Origin: Rhodospirillales bacterium
Lineage (GTDB): Bacteria > Pseudomonadota > Alphaproteobacteria > Rhodospirillales > JAOUPW01
NCBI GenBank assembly: GCA_029879665.1
Contig: JAOUPW010000046.1
Coordinates: 1-9,071 of the forward strand
Direction: 5' to 3'
Length of the DNA: 9,071 bases
Below the pieces are notes generated by a model. The model was given only the letters and a program-made list of their open reading frames with translations. It did no database searches and was not told the origin of the DNA. Positions 1 to 6,010 of this stretch are shown here, piece after piece. A program made the translations under genes and the position numbers. Every line of letters starts with the position of its first letter. Positions within the stretch are counted from its first letter, which is position 1.

Positions 1-20
1 TTCTTGTTTTCAGCAGCCAT
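1..20 (-). CDS. 5' end of an unidentified gene, cut by the left edge
   Basis: An ATG on the minus strand at 18-20 begins a frame reading M-A-A-E-N-K before the window ends. It is preceded by a good ribosome binding site: AAGG followed by six bases (TCGATC) and then the ATG. The long non-coding stretch to its right would contain its promoter. Six residues are too few to assign a family, so no function is proposed. The call rests only on the start codon and Shine-Dalgarno arrangement and on the orientation, which matches most neighbours. Confidence 0.45.
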
Positions 21-51
21 GATCGACCTTCGGTTCCGAAACAAATCAACG

Positions 52-68
52 TCTAAAAGACTTTTTTG
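52..68 (+). repeat. Left arm of 17-bp inverted repeat
   Basis: The sequence TCTAAAAGACTTTTTTG is the exact reverse complement of 438-454. With the preceding G51, the left arm can also fold into a tiny hairpin (GTCT, loop AAA, AGAC at 51-61) followed by six T, a miniature terminator-like shape. The match does not extend past the 17 bases on either side. Confidence 0.8.
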
Positions 69-437
69 AAACTTCACTAATCCTTGTGGCCGGGCCGCTC
101 ACTTCAACCATATCTTCTGGATTCTTCCTGAACGTGACTTTACCTAATCCTTTTTTTCCGTCAACTACGTTTGTGGTTTTTGCATTTTGCACACCGACTC
201 CATACCTTCGTAACCAGTCCCGGCATCGCCGCCGGAACCGCGCAAAACCCGCCCTGGAACGACTCCGGGCCGTGGGAGATTCCTTCCGATGGAAAATTTA
301 TTTTTTTTGGTGACGGGCCGTTTTTTTTGCCGGAGGTCGGGGGCAAAATATTATGCAGGCGAAATCTTTTTTTTCGAGCCTATCGGGCGGGCGGGGCGGG
401 AAAGAAACCGGAATTTCCAATTCCGGCCGCCATCAAC

Positions 438-454
438 CAAAAAAGTCTTTTAGA
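438..454 (-). repeat. Right arm of 17-bp inverted repeat
   Basis: The sequence CAAAAAAGTCTTTTAGA is the exact reverse complement of 52-68. The two arms bound a 403-base segment. The flanking bases (AATCAACG on the left, AAAAGCAC on the right) do not form an evident direct duplication, so a transposition origin is not shown. Confidence 0.8.
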
Positions 455-511
455 AAAAGCACCTGTACGCTTCTGAAACGATTATAATTCCATAAAATAG
501 CGCCATTTCTG

Positions 512-535
512 CATGCCTCGGCTCCATCCGGCATG
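512..535 (-). terminator. Weak hairpin after the ABC permease gene
   Basis: CATGCC (512-517) pairs with GGCATG (530-535) around a 12-base loop, about 20 bases past the stop codon of the minus-strand permease gene. There is no T tract on the exit side, so it may only be a 3' stabilising hairpin or chance. Confidence 0.2.
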
Positions 536-554
536 GCAGGGTGGGAAAAGGCGT

Positions 555-1748
555 TCAGCCGCCGAAAATGACCTGTTCGCGTTCGTAGAACCAGGCCGCG
601 ATCAAGGCCAGGACGGAGGCGAAGCCCAGGGTGATGACCATGGAGAGCGCGATGTCGAGCGCCGAGGAAACGTCCCCCCGCACCAGATCGCCGAAGACCA
701 CGGTCTGGGCGAAAATGGGAATGGCCATCATCCAGGACTGGGCCTTCAGCGGTGAGAACACCAGGATCAGCCCGGGCAGGGCCGGCACCAGGGGCATCAG
801 GCCGAGATAGGTCTGGGCTTCCTTGTAGCTGCGGGTCAGGGTGGCGATGATGACCTGAACGCCGACCGCAAAAAACATCAACGGCAGGGCAACGAAAAAG
901 AGGGAGATCATGACCGTTGGGGAGAGGGCGCGGTAAAAGCTGGACTCCGTTCCGGCGGCCCAGAAGAAAGCCCCCTTGAAGGCGAGCAGATGAATGAAGA
1001 CGGCAAGGGCGGTGAAGAGCAATGCCGCTGCAAACTTGCCCATCATCAGGGCCCAGCGTTCCACCGGGTTGATCAGCAGGGGTTCCAGCGAACCCCGTTC
1101 CCGTTCCCCCGATGTGGAATCCACAGCCAGATAAATCCCACCCATGAAAATGGTAAAAATAATGAACGGCGGAATCATATAGAGGAAGAAATCGGTGATG
1201 TTGGTGCTTTCGGAAATGTTCACGCTGGAAACGGTGAGCGGGGCTGCCAGCGCCGGGTCGACCCCCGCCTCCACCAGCCGCTTTTGTCCAATTTCACGGT
1301 TGAAGTCGCCGAGCAATGTCATGGAGCGTTTCAATGCCGACAGTCCGCGAAGCCGGGAACTGTCCAGCAGGACGAACACCTCGGCCGGTTGTTTGGCATC
1401 GTACTTTTCGTGAAAGTTCTTCGAAACCGCGATGATGTTGTCGGCCTTGCCCGTGCGCACCATTTCCTTGGGGTCGCCGGTAACCGGGAGAATGGAATAA
1501 CCCCGGCCCTGGAGAAAGGCGATCAGCGCCGGCGCCCGGTCGCCGCCATAGACGGCGAGGGCCGGTTTGGCCTTTTCCGCGTCATCGTCGGCGCCGCCGG
1601 AAATCCCTGAAAACATGTTGATCAGCACCCCGATCAGGAGTGGCGCCATCAGGGGATAGACCAGCGCCAGCAGCATGGCGCGCCGGTCGCGGACGTTGTC
1701 GGTTACCTCCTTGAGGAGAACCACACCCATGGCCCTGAGATGTTCCAT
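555..1748 (-). CDS. natB: ABC-2 type exporter permease, NatB-like
   Basis: A 397-residue inner-membrane permease that would pair with the ATPase encoded just upstream to export a substrate; NatAB of Bacillus is a sodium extruder, but the substrate here is not shown. Hydrophobic segments lie near residues 23-46, 186-209, 234-257, 277-303, 313-333 and 362-387. One large loop (about 47-185) lies between the first two segments and is presumably extracytoplasmic. This is the NatB / ABC2_membrane_3 layout, and the length is close to Bacillus NatB. The cytoplasmic motif GERERGSLEPLL at about 214-225, right after the second segment, is the family's hallmark coupling region. The N-terminal KEVTDNVRDRRAMLL also fits. 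Its ATG overlaps the TGA of the ATPase gene by one base (TGATG), implying translational coupling. The family call is secure; sodium specificity is not. Confidence 0.88.
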   Translation of the reverse strand: MEHLRAMGVVLLKEVTDNVRDRRAMLLALVYPLMAPLLIGVLINMFSGISGGADDDAEKAKPALAVYGGDRAPALIAFLQGRGYSILPVTGDPKEMVRTGKADNIIAVSKNFHEKYDAKQPAEVFVLLDSSRLRGLSALKRSMTLLGDFNREIGQKRLVEAGVDPALAAPLTVSSVNISESTNITDFFLYMIPPFIIFTIFMGGIYLAVDSTSGERERGSLEPLLINPVERWALMMGKFAAALLFTALAVFIHLLAFKGAFFWAAGTESSFYRALSPTVMISLFFVALPLMFFAVGVQVIIATLTRSYKEAQTYLGLMPLVPALPGLILVFSPLKAQSWMMAIPIFAQTVVFGDLVRGDVSSALDIALSMVITLGFASVLALIAAWFYEREQVIFGG

Positions 1749-2491
1749 CAGGCGGCACCTTCTCTGAGGGGGGAATCCGCCGCGGTGATCGCGAGAAATA
1801 CTTCTTCCAGATCCTGTTGGCCCGTCCGCCGGCGCAGCTCATCGGGCGTTCCCTGGGCCGCAACCCTGCCCCGGGATACGATCACCAGGCGGTCGCTGAT
1901 CGCCGCCACTTCCTGCATGATGTGACTGCAGAAAAGGATGCAACGCCCCTGATCCCGCATGTGGCGGATCAGGTCCCGGACTGCGCGCGAACTGGCGATA
2001 TCCAGGCCGTTGGTCGGTTCATCCAGCATCACGTTATGGGGGTCATGCACCAACGCCCGCGCCAATGCCACTTTCAGGGTCTGGCCCTTGGACAGGCCCT
2101 TGGCCCGGCGGTCAATGAATTCTCCCATGGCCAGAATTTCGGCCAGCTCATCGATGCGCCGTTCCAGGGCCCCAACCTCGAGCCCGTGCAGGCGCCCAAA
2201 ATAGCGGATGTGTTCGCGTCCGGTCAGGCGCGGATAAAGCCCCCGGGCATCGGGCAGGACGCCGATGCGGTGCTGCACCTGTCGCCGGGCGGTGACCGTA
2301 TCGAAACCGTCAACGCTGGCGGAACCGCGATCCGGCCGCATGATGGCGTAGAGGATGCGCAGCGCGGTCGTCTTGCCGGCGCCGTTGGGCCCGATCAGGC
2401 CGGTAACGGCACCGTCGGGGGCATGGAAGCCGACCCCGTCCAGGGCCGTCACCACGCCGAACTTTTTATGAAGGTCATGAGCTTCGATCAT
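1748..2491 (-). CDS. natA: ABC exporter ATP-binding subunit, NatA-like
   Basis: A 247-residue cytoplasmic ATPase that powers the adjacent permease; NatA of Bacillus has almost the same length. Motifs in order: Walker A GPNGAGKT at 34-41; the Q-loop region GVLPDARGLYPRLT at 77-90; signature LSKGQ at 133-137; Walker B VMLDEP at 154-159 with D-loop NGLD; and the switch histidine in LFCSH at 190. The Q-loop carries Asp where many ABC ATPases have Gln, as in a number of NatA-type proteins. The ATG at 2489-2491 is preceded by GGGA at a suitable distance. The gene is divergent from the epimerase, with about 150 bases between the two starts, so the pair probably has its own promoter there. The 12-bp palindrome CCGGCGCGCCGG at 2530-2541 lies in this leader. 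Transporter class is certain and substrate unknown. Confidence 0.92.
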   Translation of the reverse strand: MIEAHDLHKKFGVVTALDGVGFHAPDGAVTGLIGPNGAGKTTALRILYAIMRPDRGSASVDGFDTVTARRQVQHRIGVLPDARGLYPRLTGREHIRYFGRLHGLEVGALERRIDELAEILAMGEFIDRRAKGLSKGQTLKVALARALVHDPHNVMLDEPTNGLDIASSRAVRDLIRHMRDQGRCILFCSHIMQEVAAISDRLVIVSRGRVAAQGTPDELRRRTGQQDLEEVFLAITAADSPLREGAA

Positions 2492-2573
2492 GGTTCCCGT
2501 TTAGCACACCCGGCCGCACGCGGGAATCCCCGGCGCGCCGGAGCCCGTAAAAACAGAAAAAATACGAGGTTTA

Positions 2574-2602
2574 TTGTCTTTTCCCCGTGAAATGCGTATT
2601 CA
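2574..2602 (+). promoter_or_regulatory. Candidate promoter of the epimerase gene
   Basis: TTGTCT (2574-2579, four of six matches to the -35 consensus) is followed after exactly 17 bases by TATTCA (2597-2602, three of six). Transcription from here would start near 2609 and leave a leader of about 37 bases before the GTG at 2646. This agrees with choosing the later start codon. The boxes are weak, so this is only a candidate. Confidence 0.3.
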
Positions 2603-2645
2603 GGCGGGGCTCCTTTCGGGGAGATTCGGGTTGAAAGGTATATTC

Positions 2646-3668
2646 GTGGTCGTTCTTGTCACCGGCAGCGCGGGATTTATCGGCAATTTTATCTGCCTTC
2701 GCCTTCTTGAACAGGGCGAGACGGTGATCGGGCTCGACAATCTCAACGCCTACTATGATGTGCGCCTGAAAGAAGCCCGCCTGGCGCGAATCATTCATCA
2801 TCCTAATTTCATCGAAGCCCGCATCAACCTTGAGGATCGGAATGCGGTCGCCGCCCTGTTTGCGGAGCATTCCCCTACCCGGGTCGTCAACCTGGCGGCC
2901 CAGGCGGGCGTACGCTACAGCCTGGAAAACCCTCACTCCTACGCCGACAGCAACCTGACAGGCTTCCTCAACATCCTGGAAGGATGCCGCGCCGTAGGCG
3001 TCGAACACTTGGTCTATGCATCCTCCAGTTCGGTTTACGGATCCAACACCCGCATGCCGTTTTCGGTTCACGATCCGGTGGATCATCCGATCAGCCTTTA
3101 CGCCGCGACCAAGCGGGCGGCAGAGTTGATGGCCCACAGTTACAGCCACCTGTACGGTCTGCCGACCACTGGGTTGCGCTTTTTTACCGTCTACGGTCCC
3201 TGGGGGCGCCCGGACATGGCGCCGAGCCTGTTCGCCAAGGCCATTCTCGCCGGCGAGCCCATCAATGTGTTCAACCAGGGGCGCATGCGCCGCGCCTTCA
3301 TCTACATTGACGATATTGTCGAGGGGGTGATTAGAGTTCTCGACCATATTCCCGAGCCCATTGTTCCAAACGCGGACGCCGGAGACGCCCCCGACCCGGC
3401 CACCAGCGCCAGCGCCCCCTTTCGCATTTTCAACATCGGCAACAGCGAAACCGTCGAGCTGACAAAATTTATCCGGTTGCTGGAAGAAAACCTCGGCCGT
3501 GAGGCAGTCAAGAACATGCTGCCCATGCAGCCCGGCGATGTGCCTGCCACCTGGGCCGACATCAGCGACCTGGCCGAGGCTACCGGTTACAAACCGTCGA
3601 CCCCGGTCGAGTCCGGCGTCAAACGGTTCGTTGACTGGTACAAGGATTTTTACGGCGCACCGCGTTAA
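2646..3668 (+). CDS. UDP-glucuronate 4-epimerase (extended SDR)
   Basis: Predicted to interconvert UDP-glucuronate and UDP-galacturonate in the cytoplasm, supplying sugar for lipopolysaccharide, capsule or other envelope polymers. With a GTG start at 2646 the protein has 340 residues, normal for the LpsL/CapI group. AAAGG lies seven bases before this GTG, and the protein then opens directly with the first Rossmann strand. An upstream in-frame TTG (2574) or ATG (2592) would add an unconserved extension. Visible motifs: NAD-binding GSAGFIG at 7-13; the DNLNAYYDVRLKEARL region typical of glucuronate epimerases at 31-46; the SSSVYG serine region near 126-132; catalytic YAATK with Y152 and K156; and LRFFTVYGPWGRPDMA at about 177-192. 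The usual RDFTYIDD motif reads RAFIYIDD here. It is the only plus-strand gene and ends convergently with the OmpA-like gene. Confidence 0.9.
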   Translation: MVVLVTGSAGFIGNFICLRLLEQGETVIGLDNLNAYYDVRLKEARLARIIHHPNFIEARINLEDRNAVAALFAEHSPTRVVNLAAQAGVRYSLENPHSYADSNLTGFLNILEGCRAVGVEHLVYASSSSVYGSNTRMPFSVHDPVDHPISLYAATKRAAELMAHSYSHLYGLPTTGLRFFTVYGPWGRPDMAPSLFAKAILAGEPINVFNQGRMRRAFIYIDDIVEGVIRVLDHIPEPIVPNADAGDAPDPATSASAPFRIFNIGNSETVELTKFIRLLEENLGREAVKNMLPMQPGDVPATWADISDLAEATGYKPSTPVESGVKRFVDWYKDFYGAPR

Positions 3669-3705
3669 ATCGCGTCCCGCCGTTGAAATGGCCGTATCGG
3701 ATTGC

Positions 3706-3738
3706 CGAAACAAAGAGCGCCGCATTCTGCGGCGCTCT
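3706..3738 (-). terminator. Intrinsic terminator between convergent genes
   Basis: AGAGCGCCGCA (3714-3724) and TGCGGCGCTCT (3728-3738) form a perfect 11-bp, GC-rich stem with a three-base loop, about 26 bases past the stop of the minus-strand OmpA-like gene. Read on the minus strand the stem runs into TTTGTTTCGG, a partial T tract. The hairpin could also block plus-strand readthrough from the epimerase gene, though no T run follows on that side. Confidence 0.75.
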
Positions 3739-3764
3739 CGGGTGTTCGGAATTATTTGGTTGCT

Positions 3765-4616
3765 TTAGCGTCGAAGGCTAATCTCAACCCTGCGGTTTTC
3801 CTTTTCGCGCACCCCGTCATTGGTCACGATGCGCTGCCGGTCTTCGCCGTGGTGACTTTGAAGAATCGCCGTACTTGGAACTCCGGACGAGATCAAGGCA
3901 TTGGCAACTGTTGAAACCCTGCGCTGGGACAGTTGCGTGTTGTAAGCGTTGGCGCCGGCACGGTCCGTATGACCGGAGAGCCGGATGGTTTTCGATTTGG
4001 AATTTTTGAAATCATCCGCGGCCTGCTTGATGGTCGCTCTCGCTTCCGCCGTCAGATGCGCCCGGTCGAAATCGAAATAGACCATAAAGGGTCCCGGTAC
4101 CGGCGGCATGGGCAGGGGAGCCGGCATAGCCATCGGTTTCTTTTCAAGTTCCGCCATGGCGGCGAGGAAGCCGCTGCGGCAAAAGGCGATATCCTTGGGT
4201 TGGAAGTTTTCTTCCTGTTCCTGCATCCAACAGTCGAACATGGCCTGAGCGCGGGCGGCCTGTTCGGGCATGGTCCGTTCCGCGCCATGAGTCAGGGCGC
4301 CGACGAGCCTCTCACGGGCTGACGTCAGCTCGCCGACCTTTTCTTCCGGAAGGTTGCGCGCGGAGATGGCTTCGGGATCGGGCGCATTGCCGGCGGCGGC
4401 GGCGTTGGCACGCATGGCAAACGTATCGGAATCCCACCAGTCGGCTTCGTCGTACTCAGACTGGGAAAGCGCGATATATTCCTTGTAAAGGCTGTTATTG
4501 AAGGGCGTGCTGGAAGGCTGAACGCTTTTCACCTTGCCCAGCTCCAGGCCGGCGCAGGCGGATAACGCAAACGATGCGGCGGCGGCGACAAGAATATTCT
4601 TAAGCTTACTATTCAT
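3765..4616 (-). CDS. OmpA-family peptidoglycan-binding outer-membrane lipoprotein
   Basis: A 283-residue lipoprotein predicted to tether the outer membrane to peptidoglycan. The signal peptide ends in lipobox LSAC (18-21). Ala follows the lipidated Cys21, so there is no Asp retention signal for the inner membrane. A globular N-terminal region follows, with YKEYIALSQSEYDEADWWDS (44-63), a pattern common in alphaproteobacterial OmpA-like lipoproteins, and two cysteines (129, 146) that could form a disulfide. A Pro/Met-rich linker (about 161-175) leads to the OmpA C-terminal domain (177-283), with YFDFD, GHTDRAG at 215-221 and NRRVEI at 274-279. The Asp and Arg of the last two motifs are the usual diaminopimelate-binding residues. 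The start ATG has AAAGGGA upstream. There is no beta-barrel, so it resembles Pal rather than classical OmpA. It sits 88 bases after the small lipoprotein gene and ends at a strong terminator. Confidence 0.88.
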   Translation of the reverse strand: MNSKLKNILVAAAASFALSACAGLELGKVKSVQPSSTPFNNSLYKEYIALSQSEYDEADWWDSDTFAMRANAAAAGNAPDPEAISARNLPEEKVGELTSARERLVGALTHGAERTMPEQAARAQAMFDCWMQEQEENFQPKDIAFCRSGFLAAMAELEKKPMAMPAPLPMPPVPGPFMVYFDFDRAHLTAEARATIKQAADDFKNSKSKTIRLSGHTDRAGANAYNTQLSQRRVSTVANALISSGVPSTAILQSHHGEDRQRIVTNDGVREKENRRVEISLRR

Positions 4617-4659
4617 AGTGAAAGTCCCTTTTCATTCGGATGGTATTAAACACAGCGAA

Positions 4660-4683
4660 CTGCCGCCACCGATGTGCCGGCAG
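4660..4683 (-). other. Hairpin between the two lipoprotein genes
   Basis: CTGCCG (4660-4665) pairs with CGGCAG (4678-4683) around a 12-base loop, in the 88-base gap between the small lipoprotein stop and the OmpA-like start. No T tract follows on the minus strand. It could be a weak terminator or an intercistronic stabilising element. Confidence 0.25.
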
Positions 4684-4704
4684 CGGTTTCCCCGGGAATC
4701 AATG

Positions 4705-4968
4705 TCACTTCCCTCCGGACCCTGTCGCGGAGAGCGCAACCCTGTCTCCGGTAATGAGGAAAGTCACTTCGCCATCGGACGCCTTGTAGGTCCACTTTTC
4801 CACCGGCCCCAACTTATCGACGTTTTTCGGCTTACCGAGTATTTTTTCAAGTTCGCTCTTTGTGGAAACCTTTTCGGTTTCCTTGATTATTTCCTGCTTT
4901 GACGGATCTCCGCACGCGGCGAGAAAAACCGTCAGCGCGATAACCGTGATGATCTGTTTCATGTGCAT
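4705..4968 (-). CDS. Small BamE/SmpA-like lipoprotein
   Basis: An 87-residue lipoprotein: signal peptide MHMKQIITVIALTVFLAAC with lipobox LAAC at 16-19, then Gly at +2, consistent with outer-membrane delivery. The mature part has STKSELEKILGKPKNV (35-50) followed by EKWTYK (57-62) and a short beta-rich end. This helix, 'LGKP' turn and 'W-x-Y' pattern is that of the BamE/SmpA-OmlA fold, although the protein is shorter than typical BamE. The start at 4966-4968 was chosen because AAGGGG lies about ten bases upstream; a second ATG two codons later has poorer spacing. A longer in-frame extension to 5058 has no signal-peptide logic. Whether it works in the BAM complex or is only a structural relative cannot be told from the sequence. 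Confidence 0.75.
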   Translation of the reverse strand: MHMKQIITVIALTVFLAACGDPSKQEIIKETEKVSTKSELEKILGKPKNVDKLGPVEKWTYKASDGEVTFLITGDRVALSATGSGGK

Positions 4969-5046
4969 GAGTTTGATGCCCCTTTTGAAAAATGAAATGA
5001 ACGGGCTGACGCACACCGTCCCATTAAATGGATTTGGGCATTTATT

Positions 5047-5074
5047 TCTATAATGCAAATTAAATTTTCAAGAA
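5047..5074 (-). promoter_or_regulatory. Weak candidate promoter for the small lipoprotein
   Basis: The 168-base gap upstream of the small lipoprotein is markedly AT-rich (about 5040-5100). On the minus strand TTCTTG (5074-5069) is followed after 16 bases by TATAGA (5052-5047). The -35 match is poor, so the assignment rests mainly on local AT richness and location. Confidence 0.2.
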
Positions 5075-5089
5075 TGTGGTTTTTTGCGG

Positions 5090-5114
5090 CAAAAAATAAA
5101 TGCCGGCCGAGCAT
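5090..5114 (-). terminator. Possible intrinsic terminator after the MscS gene
   Basis: Read on the minus strand, ATGCTCGGCCGGCAT (5114-5100) can form a short stem (ATGC/GCAT plus a G-T pair) directly followed by TTTATTTTTTG (5100-5090). The T-rich tract is convincing but the stem is short. It lies 22 bases beyond the MscS stop codon. Confidence 0.35.
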
Positions 5115-5136
5115 AGAATAAATATGTATGCGCGGT

Positions 5137-5973
5137 TCAGGCTTCCGAGCTGAGCGACGGCGCGGCGAGGCTGGCGCCCATCGCCGGCAGCAGGGCGACG
5201 CCGGCACCATTGAGCGCCTTCAGCGCCGCTTGGTTGACCGCATAGCGGGTCTGAAAATAGGTGCTGCTCGGCGCCCAATAACGCAAGCCGACAACCACGC
5301 CGCCATAGGTAAAATCGTGGAGCCCGACCTGGGGCGCCGGATCATCGGCAACGCCTTCCACCTCGGCAAGCGCTACGCTGAGGGCTTCGATTGCCCGGTC
5401 CGCGCCTTCTGCGCCGCTGATCGGGATTTTCGTTTCCACCACCCGCACGGCCTGAGAATTGACGATGACCTGGCCGACGATTTCCTTGTTGGGGACGGTG
5501 ATGCGTTCACCGTCCTCGCCGATCAGAACCGTCGCCGCCAGGGTTATATCCTCGACCACGCCGCTGACCTTGCCGATGGTGATGGTATTGCCGACCACGA
5601 ACGGCCGGGTCAGGATGATGGACAATCCGGCGCCGTAATTGGACAGCGGCCCCTGAATCGCCATGGTCGCGCCGAAGGCGCCGGCGCCGGCGAGCGCGAT
5701 CAGCGGCGCGGTGCTGATGCCGAAGTTACCAAGGGTGATGATGACGATCAGCACCACCACGATCAGCTTGGTCACATTGCCGATAAAACGCGCCAGCGTG
5801 GAATCGACGTTGCGGGATTCGGTCAGTTGCGAGATTTTCCGGCCCGCCCAACTCGCCGCCTTGAGCCCGATGACGAGAAAAACGAGGGCGCCCAGGATTT
5901 GAAATCCATAGGTGACGGCGAATTCGATCACTTTGTCAATCAGGGTTGAAATGGTTTGAATGTTTTTTTCCAT
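5137..5973 (-). CDS. mscS: Compact MscS-family mechanosensitive ion channel
   Basis: A 278-residue inner-membrane channel, close to the 286 residues of E. coli MscS, expected to open under membrane tension and release solutes on hypo-osmotic shock. Hydrophobic segments lie at about 20-40, 67-87 and 91-118. The third is the pore helix, rich in Gly and Ala (LIALAGAGAFGATMAIQGPL at 91-110). It leads into LSNYGAGLSIILTRPFVVGN and the beta domain ITIGKVSGVVEDITL, then ITVPNKEIVGQVIVN, all hallmarks of the family. The C-terminal alpha/beta domain runs to about 265, followed by a short Ala/Ser tail. The ATG at 5971-5973 was chosen because AAAGGGGG lies seven bases upstream and an N-terminus in this position matches small MscS proteins; the in-frame upstream extension overlaps the preceding gene. 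It starts 37 bases after that gene's stop, suggesting co-transcription. Confidence 0.93.
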   Translation of the reverse strand: MEKNIQTISTLIDKVIEFAVTYGFQILGALVFLVIGLKAASWAGRKISQLTESRNVDSTLARFIGNVTKLIVVVLIVIITLGNFGISTAPLIALAGAGAFGATMAIQGPLSNYGAGLSIILTRPFVVGNTITIGKVSGVVEDITLAATVLIGEDGERITVPNKEIVGQVIVNSQAVRVVETKIPISGAEGADRAIEALSVALAEVEGVADDPAPQVGLHDFTYGGVVVGLRYWAPSSTYFQTRYAVNQAALKALNGAGVALLPAMGASLAAPSLSSEA

Positions 5974-6010
5974 TAACAGGCCCCCTTTCTGATTATCTGA
6001 ACGGTGGCGC

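Larger units (their letters stand above)
21..554. other. Non-coding stretch with inverted repeat and T runs
   Basis: No convincing gene is present; the short open frames here lack ribosome binding sites and resemble no family I know. Visible structure includes a 17-bp perfect inverted repeat (52-68 with 438-454) enclosing 369 bases, T runs at 151-157 (seven), 301-308, 321-328 and 367-374 (eight each), and a perfect 7-bp stem with 5-base loop at 408-426 (CCGGAAT / ATTCCGG). The right end, 455-554, is the 3' flank of the minus-strand permease gene. The left end must hold the promoter and leader of the gene that starts at position 20. I see no transposase remnant and no obvious target-site duplication next to the inverted repeat. 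Confidence 0.7.

Noticed and set aside
77..90. Asp in place of Gln in the Q-loop of the ABC ATPase as a defect (residue numbers 77-90 of the protein encoded at 1748-2491)
   Set aside because: The same substitution pattern occurs in NatA-type ATPases, and all other catalytic motifs are intact.
86..476. Short plus-strand open frames as possible small genes
   Set aside because: They have no good ribosome binding sites, and their sequences are low-complexity Phe/Pro/Arg-rich without resemblance to known families.
2530..2541. Perfect 12-bp palindrome CCGGCGCGCCGG
   Set aside because: It lies in the divergent leader and could be an operator, but GC-only palindromes of this length arise easily in GC-rich DNA and nothing else supports a site.
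1817..2590. Plus-strand open frame opposite the ABC ATPase gene
   Set aside because: The opposite strand encodes all ABC ATPase motifs; this frame shows none of any family.
2571..3725. Long open frame antisense to the epimerase gene
   Set aside because: It runs opposite a gene with intact catalytic and NAD-binding motifs, has no family features or ribosome binding site, and is explained by GC-rich codon use.
5080..5096. TTTTTTG-CGG-CAAAAAA hairpin in the MscS-lipoprotein gap
   Set aside because: The stem is almost only A-T pairs and too weak for a structural RNA; it overlaps the T tract already assigned to a possible terminator.
5128..5949. Long plus-strand open frame opposite the MscS gene
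   Set aside because: Its translation is rich in Asp, Arg, Gly and His with no recognisable domain; it mirrors the MscS coding strand.
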